A stretch of DNA of 64,000 nt from contig JAEUWY010000006.1 in the NCBI GenBank assembly GCA_022059125.1, forward strand, positions 3,410,001 to 3,474,000. The letters run 5' to 3'. The DNA is from Corynespora cassiicola. Its lineage: Eukaryota; Ascomycota; Dothideomycetes; Pleosporales; Corynesporascaceae. Of this stretch, positions 54,801-64,000 are shown in pieces. Every line of letters begins with the position of its first letter. The stretch's first letter is position 1. The notes below the pieces were generated by a model. It did no database searches and had not been told where the DNA came from. It saw only the letters and a program-made list of their open reading frames with translations. A program made the translations under genes and the position numbers.

Positions 54801-56433
54801 GTGAATGTGTTACGCCACTGTAGCACTGACTCACAGTGGTGCATGGCAGCCGTGTCCGACGGCTGGGTAGATGCACGTCCGTAGTCTTTAGTAGAAGGCG
54901 ACACGATTAGCTAATTTACGAGCGATTTGCTAGATGCTAAGGGTTAGGGGTCATCGCCTAGCCATGTCGAAAGAAATTCAAGAGCCATGTCGACCGTGCG
55001 TTCGCCTGGAAAACACAGGCGAGCAGATTCAGCGTCTCTTCACGCGGCAGAACAATGATCAAGTTGAGAATGAGCTCCCTAGGCTCCACTACCTGGTTCG
55101 GGAATGATTGGCGGTGACAGATTGTAGCTGCCCTCTTGTACACAAAGTACACTCTGAGAAAAGGGTTGGCTCCAGGAAGAGATTTCCTGAACGGGCCAGC
55201 CACAGACTTGAGGCATATTACTCTTGGCCAGACATCTCCCCGGTACTCTGAGCAGGCAAATGCGGAGAGCTTGTGTAGAATCGGCTCGCAATAGCTGTGT
55301 TCTCATCACTAGTCTCAGGGAATAGTGGCCTTGGGCGCCCCAGGCTTCAACTTGAGCCTGCCCCTCGGGCAGCAACGTGCAGCGGCAAGGAGATGGAATG
55401 GAGCAGTGATTAGAAGGCGGGCGACTGGCACATGACGGCGATCGACAAGAGCAGGTCGAAGCTTGTAGTCGGAATATTTCCCAGAGCTGGTACCGTAGCA
55501 ACTGGCTTGGGCACGAACAAGAGCCGGTGAAATTCTCGGCAGTGGACAGCGAGTGAGGGAGCACAGTGGCAGCCCCTGCGGTGAGGCGGCTGAAGATGTG
55601 GATCTGCAGTGGCGCGCGGGGTGCAGGAAGAAAATTCTTCTGCGAACCATTATCTGCGAGCACGGCTGAGTCGTGTCCGGCAGACAGCAGGTCGGCGAGG
55701 CCATGGGCAGCAGCACGCGGTAACGCGATGCGGTGTTTTCCGCCGGGGTCGGATCGGACGGGCTGTCATCGGATGCAGGGCCCTATCCCGGAGCGGCTAC
55801 GAGCCGCGACGGTCCGTCCACTCGCAATGATACAGGAGAGCGAAAAACGAGCCCATCCACTGTGAAACTGGGGAGAGAGTCAGCAACTGGCATGATGAGC
55901 AGGGCGCGTTTCTGCAAGGAGGCAACGACGTACATAGTATGTGTTGCTATCGCATCTGAGTGGACGGGGGCTCCGTCCGTTCGCTTTAGCAGGGGGGCGC
56001 TAGACGTGGCGCTGACGGCGACGGCGGCCGTGTGGCTTTCGCCCGCTCAGTTCGCTCGGCAATTCGCAGGTCAAACTGAAGACACAGCATGGCGATGGTT
56101 CTCGCATGGGCAAGACGGCCTTGTTGGAGAAGGCCAGGACGCGTGGAGTGTGGTGTATCGGGTGTGGTGTGGTGTGGTGTGGAGTGGAGTGTTTTCGATG
56201 CGTCGTTCGTTCCTGCTCCTGGTGCGGGCTGCTCTTGCCTCCCTCACGGCGGGTATACCTTCCTCATCCAGACTTGGCCCAGACGTCATGCCCAATCCTC
56301 CCCGCATGCCGTGACAGCGACGGATGATTAACACCACCACGACGATAAGTCGTCTCAGCGACAGCGACATGAAAATGTCCTGGCCCTTCCGCACTGTGCC
56401 CGCCTCACCAATTCCCTGTACATTTCCCTCGTC
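51885..56433. other. 4.5-kb tract without an intact gene, coding-like composition
   Basis: GC content looks like that of coding DNA here, yet frames are short and broken on both strands. Minus-strand fragments read protein-like, for example 54381-54698 (KYFVVGGMPAIST, AEDDFDMLLASVRHGKESLL), 54958-55203 (ELILNLIIVLPREETLNLL) and 52730-52912 (NAVVAALDFTASGAFAGAMS). They could be remnants of one or more decayed genes. No family is identified. Near 56160-56195 there is a GGTGT microsatellite, before the agmatinase-family gene. Confidence 0.35.
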
Positions 56434-58582
56434 ATGAAGCTCTCGTCTGTCGCCCTGTTGGCGGCCTCAGCCTATGCGCGGGACATCGTCTTTCCATCCC
56501 TCTCCGGCTTCCATCAAGAACCTATGAAGGCCAATGGCGCCATTAATGTCGGCGCCGAGACTTTGTTTGCCGGCCTGACAACTTACGCTAACCTGCCCTA
56601 TGTGCATTGCCTGGCTGCAGAGGGTGAAGAGGTAGAGAAATACGACATTGCTATCCTCGGAGCTCCGTTCGACACGGTAGGTTAAGCTTTCATCATGACA
56701 TGATCCACTGGCAATTGAGCAAGATACATGCGTATGGAGCTTCCAAGCAAATCTGTCTCGTGGGAAAAAAAACATCGAGATTTCATGGGTGCGTGTGAGA
56801 GAGGCCCGCCGAAGCAATGTGCAAGAAAATGAAATCCTCAGACAATGCTTCCCTACCAACTCGTACCTTTGTTGCGATGGTGTCACGCTTCATACGACCT
56901 AGTGGACATGTTCTTGGCAGGCATCACGCTGTACATTCATGCTATCCTCTACATGCATGTCTTCGATGATACCAGGCCGCATTCAGATGCATTCTAATGG
57001 TTAATAGGGTGTCACCGCTCGTCCTGGCGCACGATTTGGCCCAGGAGGAATCCGCCAGGGGTCTCGAAGGATTCTACCTGAAAGTGCCTGGGACATATAC
57101 ACAGGTGAGCTGCACTTATCCCCGGGTCGGAGGCCTTGGCCATTGGTCGGCAAAGGCAGCCGCATGTACTTCGCCATCGTGGGATGTGCATAAACGCCGC
57201 CTAGTGTTACACGCCAGATGATGCAGTACATCACTTGCTTTGCAATGGATATGCCAAGTCGGCCGACAATGTACCCGATTTTTAATCTCGTACCATCTGG
57301 TGGATAGAGGCATCGATTATCCCGAATTGGACCAGAGCTCATGATCCGGCGCTTTGGACACTGACAACATCTAGGTGAGAACGTCTTCCTCGAATGGGCC
57401 AAGATAGTTGATTGCGGTGATGCACCCCTTACTTTCCTTGTAAGAAAACCCCCCCGGGCCCGTTTCGGTCTACCCTGACAATAGCGGAAAGGACAATACA
57501 GTGGCCCTGAAACAGCTTGATACAAGCCACAAGGTTCGTAAATGGACCGTGAACATACTTTATCTTAGCTGAGACACATAGATCATTTCCGGCCGAACTG
57601 CCAACTCTAGTGACTACCCTACCCCACGGATCATCACCCTGGGCGGCGACCATACCACGACCCTCTCTGCTCTAAGGTCAACACATGAGCATTGGGGTCC
57701 GGTCAGTGTCATACACTTTGATAGTCACATAGGTAAGAGATCATCGGGTCGCAAGAAGATGATGCTAAATACTAAATGATGTAGACACATGGGATCCAAA
57801 AGTTTTAGGCAAGTAAGATTCAAACCTTCTTGTGTCTTCACTGACATAAAAAAGGGGGGGGGATCTCTCATTATGCGTAAGTCGTCTTCGACTTTCGTAG
57901 TAGGGGCTTATTGCTAATTCGTTTCCCATACAGAGGTGTCAATCACGGAACTTTTCTCCATATCGCATCCGAAGAAGGCTTGATTCGCAACAGTTCAATC
58001 CATGCAGGCATTCGGGCTCCCGTCTTGAGGCCCAAAGGCGACTTGAGAAATGATCTACGGTGTGGTTTTGAAATTGTCAAGGCGAGGGACATTGATCGGG
58101 CCGGCGTTGCTGGTGTGATTGAAGCGCTCAAAAAGCGAGTTCAAGATTCCAAAGTCTATATCTCCGTGGACATTGATGTACTCGACCCCGCATTTGCTCC
58201 AGGTGAGTCTCTCCATGTTTTATTAGTCGATGACACACACTATAGAATGTGCAAACGAACCCCCCGTCTTTTAACGATCTATATCTAATGTGAGGCGAAG
58301 GAACCGGTACGGCAGAGGTTGGGGGTTGGAGCACACGCGAATTGCTCTCGATTTTGGATGGCCTCAAAGGACTACATGTTGTTGGGGCCGATGTCGGTAC
58401 GTTCAATCTGGAAATTCTCTTGACAGTCAATCATCTGGGGCCACTCACTGACATCACAATCAGTCGAGGTTGCGCCAATATATGATAACGCCGGCGAAAC
58501 GACTGTTTTGGCTGCTGCAGAGGTTGTACATGCTTTGATTGGTCTGATGGTCAAAGCCCCCGTCAAGTTAGAGATGGAATAG
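56434..58582 (+). CDS. Secreted agmatinase/ureohydrolase-family enzyme, ten exons
   Basis: Exons: 56434-56676, 57008-57104, 57375-57439, 57492-57533, 57582-57732, 57785-57808, 57855-57876, 57934-58202, 58301-58396 and 58464-58582. All phases close, giving 375 residues. The product has a signal peptide ([15 protein letters not shown]) and the full ureohydrolase core: [20 protein letters not shown], manganese ligands in GGDHTTT, DSHIDTW and [17 protein letters not shown], and a GGWSTRELL block. The family hydrolyses agmatine or guanidino acids to urea. The secreted fungal branch has uncertain substrates. Introns 1 and 2 are long (331 and 270 bp). Intron 6 (57809-57854) is GC-AG (G|GCAAGT...AAAG), required because the next exon begins with eight Gs encoding GGGIS after L. 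Confidence 0.92.
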
Positions 58583-59106
58583 CCTCGTGTCACTTCAGGT
58601 TGGCTACCCATCATTTTGAACCAGTCTTTCTCTGTAGAGTTAGAGGGTAGGTGGGCCGATAATTGCATGAGATGAGGACGATACGGGACATGGCCTCTTT
58701 TTTAAGATCACCCTTTCATCACACGCATGAAGGCATCATAAAAACGTTGATTACACATTCAATGCCTCGACTCATCCTGAAGAAACTCAAATACGCTCCT
58801 CGAGATCAAGTGACCTGGTGTTGTACCAGGACATGGATTAATTTGAAATCGGGCACGGCGCAAGAAAGTGACATATCTCGCGATTTATTACGATATCCTC
58901 TCATATGGTCGCCCCCGATCAAAAGTTTCGAAGATAATTCTGGTTGTGTGAAAAAGAAAATTGCCGTGGCCTTGGCTATGAGTGTGGCTGGTGATGTGGC
59001 GCAATTGCGTCAACCCCAACCGAATACCCCACCTTTCCCGAGGTTTGGGCATTCTTCCATGCGAGCCATCTACCTCCATCGTCCATCCACACAATCCATC
59101 GCCACC
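58583..59106. other. Intergenic between the agmatinase-family gene and DAP1
   Basis: 524 bp holding the agmatinase-family 3' end and the DAP1 promoter. No other gene seen. Confidence 0.5.
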
Positions 59107-59676
59107 ATGTCCGAAGCATCTGGAGAGCAAAAGGAAAGATTTGCGCCCAAGGTAGCCGTCGAACTGGCACCGCCTAAGGACGACGTGATTACGCGCGACT
59201 ATCTTGCCAAGTGCGATGGTGAGCCCCTCCACAGCATACCCCTTAGCCTGTTCCCATACTCAACAGTTGTCTACAGGCACGAATGAGGGGTTTCCAACCC
59301 TTGTAGCCATCAAGGTCAGTTATGACTCGCTTTGGGCGTTGCCAACCCCGGTTTAATGCACAATCACTCACATAAAGACAGGGAGACGTCTTTGACGTTA
59401 GTGGGAAAGAGACTTATGCCCCGGGAAAGTCATACCATGGTTCGTCTTTTTGTGGACACTTCAATCATCTTGCTGGTCTGACATGCAACAGTCTTCACTG
59501 GCAAGGAGCCAAATGCCGCGCTAGGAAAATCTTCATTGAAGCCCGAAGATTGTGTGTCAGACTATTCTGACCTTACCGACGACCAAAAGAAGGTCCTCAA
59601 CGATTGGCATACCTTCTTTTCCAAGAGGTACAACATAGTGGGGCGTCTCCAGCCTGATGGCAGCTCAAACTTATAA
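59107..59676 (+). CDS. DAP1: Cytochrome-b5-like heme protein Dap1 (MAPR family)
   Basis: Four exons: 59107-59218, 59277-59314, 59382-59439 and 59492-59676 (introns 58, 67 and 52 bp, phases close), 130 residues. The start has a GCCACCATG context. The MAPR fold is complete: ITRDYLAKCDGTNEG, VAIKGDVFDVSGKETYAPGKSYHVFTGKE (heme-pocket tyrosines), then SDYSDLTDDQKKVLNDWHTFF and KRYNIVGRL. There is no N-terminal membrane anchor, as in yeast Dap1. Dap1 binds heme and supports sterol-synthesis cytochromes P450 such as Erg11. Confidence 0.9.
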
Positions 59677-60436
59677 TGCCTTGCATCTCATTCTCGCGCC
59701 AATTTCAAGGTCCAATGCGCGAACTGATATGGCATCTTTCGGAACCTCGGCCCTCCGATATGATTCGGAAGCATCCGCTGTATCTCACACCTCGCTTTTC
59801 TTTGCAGTCAGCTCAGTCTCGAAAGATCATGGGCTATGTATTGCAGCGTATGTGCAAAGATTTAGACCACAACATATGGAAATTTATCAAGATGCATCTA
59901 CCTCACTGGTGTAATTTGAATCGAGTGTTGTACTTTTTGTTTCGCAGAGAACTGAAGCAGGCATTTCCTGATACATTAGTGACCTAAGATCTAACGGCCC
60001 TGCACAAACATATGGCATATGCTACAATTATTTCATGGCCACCATAGTGTTGCCGGAATGGGGAATCATGACGGTTCTCGTTACAATAACCTGGCGCTTG
60101 ACAGTACTTGGTCTATACCCAATATTGGCCTCGTTTTTTACTGTATTGCACTATGATATCTTTCCAATTATATGTGGCACAAAAGGTTTCACCTTGTATA
60201 CTGCAAGTATGATACAAAGGCCAACAAAACAACGTCAACTAACTCAACCGTCGAATATGCACGCATCATTTCATCTCTGCCAACGTAATATCGTGTGACT
60301 AGTAAACCAAAGCGTATGAGTCTCATGATTGCAAAATTCCAATGCAAAAGCCGAGATAAGTACAACCAAAACCTCCCTATCACTTGTTGATCCTGCTAAT
60401 GGGTATGTATGCACCAAAATGGGAGTGTGCGGGTCC
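59677..60436. other. Intergenic, 760 bp
   Basis: No convincing gene. A 103-codon frame overlapping the DAP1 3' end has no recognisable features. Confidence 0.5.
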
Positions 60437-60652
60437 TCATGTTCCACCACTCGCTCCGCATAATGACTTTGCCTTTTCAGCTTCTTGTTTACACTTCTCG
60501 CAAAACTTGTCGTGTTGGTTCCATTCTCGCTTGATCCTCCACGCACCGAAACATTGATGCTGTGGGTCGTTTCGCGCAAAATGGCAGTACTGCTGAAGGC
60601 GCAACTCCTCGTGCCCGCACGGGACGTAGTTTATCTTCTCGTAATAGCACAT
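60437..60652 (-). CDS. 71-residue Cys/His-rich protein
   Basis: ATG 60652 to stop 60437. It begins MCYYEKINYVPCGHEELRLQ and has further Cys at QYCHFA, HQCFGAW, FCEKCKQ and SLCGA, a spacing that could bind one or two zinc ions. The MC...CGH opening is common in short uncharacterised fungal proteins and matches the protein at 17612. The C-terminus is a charged helix. It is short, but the motif density argues that it is real. Confidence 0.6.
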   Translation of the reverse strand: MCYYEKINYVPCGHEELRLQQYCHFARNDPQHQCFGAWRIKREWNQHDKFCEKCKQEAEKAKSLCGASGGT

Positions 60653-63251
60653 CTATACCCCTGATTGGAGGGATTGCGAAAATTGCTTTGATAAAAGTGT
60701 CAGCTGCTAACTCCTCATCTGACGTGACTCCTAATAAAATTACCTCGGGTTCAGGTGGGCGCTGTGGCGTAAGGCCGGAACTCTAGACAAGGGAGCACAC
60801 AGATTGGCTTCAAATATACACTATTCGGTGTCCAATAAGGGTAGATTGTGATGGAAAAGCGTGGATAAAACAAAAGACCAGTCCTCATACAGCTCTAGAC
60901 ACTCTTTATAGAACCTCTGATTACCCCGGTCGTTTCAATCTCCATTTGCTTGCGTTTATTTGGCTTCTGGCGACACACTCAAAAACCCAACAGTAATAAT
61001 ACCAGGGAAATTTTGAATGTGTAGCACTACCGTCCACTGCATAGAGTCACAAACTGTTTTCTCACAGGCTTCATCTCCCCTGTCATTGCTAGTAGGGTTG
61101 TCGCCTATCAACGCCATTTTGCAATGTATCTTCAAATAGCACACAAACAAGGTAGTCAAGAGCTCTAGAACATTGACCAGAAGTGGTATGCTGAGCAACA
61201 ACCATCGGGATACGTCTATTTGATTAGCACATCATCTTCAATATCTCAAATAGCTTTGAAAATGGATTTTCAAGATTTCTCTTGTTATCTTGTGTTTCTT
61301 ATGCCCAATTTCTGTTGCTCTAGTTTAGTATGCTTAATAAGTCACAAACTTTGATGAACTTTGATTGATTGAGTCATTGGATATTTCATGAACCAGGACT
61401 CTGGTCGCCCTACCTCGGATTTACAAGTATGCGTATAACGGTCGATCCTGATTCTTCTAGCAAAGCAAAGTATGATATCCTGAATCATCTGCATGAGTAC
61501 AACGCTCAACACATTTGTCTTGGGACAGTTCTGCAACCAATATCTCTAATGCCTACCTTATCAGGTAGTCTTTGGAAGTGCCGATAAAAAGACGACGCGA
61601 TACATCATATCGTGGTTTTCTCCAGCGTCATGTCTACTTCCTGCTGTATCGCCCTGTATGAATATGCAATCAAGGACGCTGCAAGGCCATAACTGCATCT
61701 TTCATCTGCAGTTTGATGTCGATTCAAGCTTCTAAGTGTGCAAATATGCAAACACATGCCATGAAACGTTCCGCGTAGCCATGAGCGAGCGAGCAGTCTA
61801 CCTCACATACAGGGGGCTACATAAAATTATGCGAGCTACCGTGTCCCCACCGGAAGCAAACCCGTTTCTCCTTTGTGATTATCTTCTACATCTGGTTCCT
61901 GCACAGCATGTGTGGCTACTTAGGTATGTCCACTTATAACAGGTGGGCTTTATATACACCAACGACATTGGTGGACACGAGCTTTCTTGTAATGTAGACA
62001 CATTTGATGGCTACATAGGCAAAGTTCTGTGTGTATGTGTGAAGGGGGGGCTGTTCTCTACTTCTATTCAAGCCCAGCGCATGAAGCGGGAACAGCCATC
62101 AGCAACGCCATTTTGTCAATTTTCAGCATGAATGGTCCGACCTATTGATGGCACGGTAGCCCACCGATCACAATCCAGTGACACGATTGCTCAACCTGGT
62201 TCTTAAAAAATCCCTGCTTCAACTTATTTTCCCTGTCTGCCAAATGGCGTACCGAAACGGGCCACTTGTGTATTCTAGGCTTAATCCAGAGTTGCAGCTC
62301 TCCCAAAAAATATCCATGTACATGAGACCGGGGTTCAAAGCTCCAAACCGAGGAAACAGTCATTCTTGGTAGCTCGTTACATGTAGCCCAACCCTCAAAG
62401 CTATGCAAAGAAAAACCCGGTTTGTGTTCGGTCACGCCAGGCATGCAGCGCAAAAGGCGACATGCATAATTCATGTGTGCGCACATCAATGCTCTCGAGG
62501 TCTGGTGAACAAAGCAGAGCCGCATCACCACGACTGGACTTTGCAGTCTCAAGCTCTGGCTTTCCCGAACCACCATCGCCCCCGCCCCCCCCCCACACAC
62601 ACACTTCATTTCACATTTCACACCTCTGCCGCAGGGAACTCCGGCCCGCTACCTCCTGCATCCCGACCCGCACCTCGCCCAACCACAAGCCCCTCTCTCA
62701 TCTACCCTATCCCCTTTTAGACCCCTCCATGCAGCATCGGGAGAAGCTACACGCACAGCCTCCAAGCGGGAGTCTGCATCCCCCCCCTGACAAACGTCAC
62801 ACAGCCTTCATCAAGGAGCTCGAGCACAAGCTCCGGGGTGCGGTTTCGCTCTGTTTTGTTTGGTTGAGGGTTATTGGGCGTGGGGGTATCATCCGGTGGA
62901 GGGATAGAATGGGTGGGAAGGGGGTGAGCAGGAAGTTGATGATTGAGGGGCCCAGGGGGGACATCGCGATTCGTCGTTTTCTCATCTTTAGTTGTTGTTT
63001 TTTTGGTCTAGAGGATACATAGAGTATTAGACTGACTGACTGGGTTGGGGTTGGATCGTGGATGAAGTGGCTCACGCAAACACGCACGCACGAAGGGAGA
63101 AGAGCAAGCTCGACATAGATAATAGATTTTCCCCTCTCTCATTTGTGACTCTCGAATGGTATATCCAGCCAAGCCCTTTTTAACAAACAAATGCTTTTTT
63201 TTCTAAATCTGCGCCTACACCACATACTCCGGGTGACAAGGCAGAAAATGA
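60653..63251. other. Intergenic, 2.6 kb
   Basis: No gene with support. A plus frame from ATG 62729 (MQHREKLHAQPPSGSLHPPP) follows a C-rich (CA)n leader and might be the first exon of a small gene, but no second exon was found. Confidence 0.45.
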
Positions 63252-64000
63252 TTACGCCTTGCCCGCCTTCTTTGCGCGCCTCTTCATGCGCTTCTGCGCA
63301 ATGATTCTCGACTGCTTGGCCAGCTTGTCCCCTGCCTTCCCAGCCGCGGAGACGGCACCGGCATCCCTCCCGTCGGCAGCACCACCATCGGTACCCAAAC
63401 TCTTGCCCTTCTTGCGCGAGGGGCCTGCAGAAGAATCCTCGTCACGCTTACGCTTGCCGCTGCCCGCCGCTTTGCCCTTACCGCCACGGCGGCCCGAGTC
63501 ATTGGTACGACGGCCCTCGCCATCGTCGGCATCGTCGTGGTCACCTTCGCCCTTGGGATTCTCACGGGCCTTGTTCTCACGGTCTGAGCGTCGGGCGACG
63601 ACATTGGCGTTCTCGATGGCGAACTCGACGATGAGGCGCTTCTTGCGATCCTCAGCGCTTGCCTGGGCGGCCTTCTTGCCCTTGCCCGTCTCCTTGGCCT
63701 GATACTCGACGGCATGGCCGTTGAGGTAACGCAGCCCCATCAGCGCGTTCCGGTGCGTGTAGTACTCTATGAAACCGTAACCGCGAGAGCGGCCGGCGCC
63801 GGTCTTCTCGTCAACCTTGCTGCCCGCCGGTGTCTCGAAGACGACCTTGGCTTGCTTCACGATACCCTTTCCACGCTTCTTACGAATCTTCTCGGCGATG
63901 AGCATGGCTTCACCACCGCGAGAGAGCTCTTCCTTTGACAGACGTTCACGCTTGCCATTTCTCACATCCTCAGCAAACCCAACCACAGCCTTACGGGCGA
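63252..64000 (-). CDS. NOP4: Nucleolar RNA-binding protein Nop4 (RBM28), C-terminal part (cut by right edge)
   Basis: The minus frame runs from beyond base 64000 to the stop at 63252; the visible 249 codons begin ARKAVVGFAEDVRNGKRERL. A last RRM is recognisable by AKVVFETPAG, the RNP1-like SRGYGFIEYYTHRNALMGLRYLN and RLIVEFAIENANVV. A long lysine/arginine/glycine-rich tail with nuclear and nucleolar signals (RKKGKSLG, QKRMKRRAKKAGKA) follows. This layout matches yeast Nop4 and human RBM28, which act in 27S pre-rRNA processing for the 60S subunit. The first three RRMs are outside the window. Confidence 0.87.
   Translation of the reverse strand, partial: ARKAVVGFAEDVRNGKRERLSKEELSRGGEAMLIAEKIRKKRGKGIVKQAKVVFETPAGSKVDEKTGAGRSRGYGFIEYYTHRNALMGLRYLNGHAVEYQAKETGKGKKAAQASAEDRKKRLIVEFAIENANVVARRSDRENKARENPKGEGDHDDADDGEGRRTNDSGRRGGKGKAAGSGKRKRDEDSSAGPSRKKGKSLGTDGGAADGRDAGAVSAAGKAGDKLAKQSRIIAQKRMKRRAKKAGKA

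Noticed and set aside
54938..54952. Telomere-like TAAGGGTTAGGGG
   Set aside because: Fewer than three units and no subtelomeric context; compatible with chance.
62729..63022. Small plus-strand gene before NOP4
   Set aside because: Only the first 30 residues look protein-like; no continuation exon or family similarity was found.

Overview
This window is nuclear DNA from a filamentous ascomycete (Pezizomycotina); I cannot place it more finely. The evidence is the short introns (mostly 46-80 bp, GT-AG, with CTAAC-type branch points), HET-domain, F-box-like and DUF6604 families, and clear fungal orthologues such as RIX7, VPS20, LSM8, DAP1 and NOP4. I saw no rRNA, tRNA, CRISPR array or intact transposon. 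Reading frames were rebuilt by eye. Splice models were accepted mainly when phases closed exactly and family motifs joined across the junction.

Layout. (1) 1-1677: 5' part of a secreted dipeptidyl peptidase IV gene, running off the left edge. (2) 2.8-11.7 kb, accessory recognition-type region: a frameshifted F-box-like gene, a SAP-like protein with an acidic tail, a decaying leucine-rich-repeat gene, and two HET-domain genes only 46 bp apart. (3) 11.8-16.5 kb: a large secreted DUF5695-like protein and an orphan protein with a CxxC pair. (4) 17.6-24.1 kb, gene-dense housekeeping block: a small Cys/His protein, ~109-bp tandem repeats, RIX7 (ribosome biogenesis), VPS20 (ESCRT-III), a PITHD1-like protein and LSM8 (RNA processing). 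RIX7 and VPS20 are divergent and share a promoter with two identical palindromic double-GATA sites. (5) 26.3-30.2 kb: an AhpD/CMD-like protein and a DUF6604 protein. (6) 30.2-33.8 kb: no supported gene.

(7) 33.8-44.3 kb, an oxidoreductase-rich neighbourhood: a molybdenum-cofactor-sulfurase-like PLP enzyme, an MDR reductase, a flavin monooxygenase, an SDR, a membrane protein interrupted at a GCAA microsatellite, and an MFS anion transporter. It looks like a small catabolic or specialised-metabolism cluster without a PKS, NRPS or terpene backbone; this is inference. (8) 45.9-51.9 kb: RNase H, a benzil-reductase-like SDR, an orphan multi-exon gene and a polytopic membrane protein. (9) 51.9-56.4 kb: about 4.5 kb of coding-like base composition without an intact gene. 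(10) 56.4-64 kb: a secreted ten-exon agmatinase-family enzyme with a GC-AG intron, DAP1 (cytochrome-b5-like), a 71-residue Cys-rich protein, and the 3' part of NOP4 running off the right edge.

The conserved blocks (RIX7-VPS20-PITH-LSM8, DAP1, NOP4) alternate with accessory regions (HET/LRR, the oxidoreductase set, the degenerate tract), a mosaic common in filamentous fungi.
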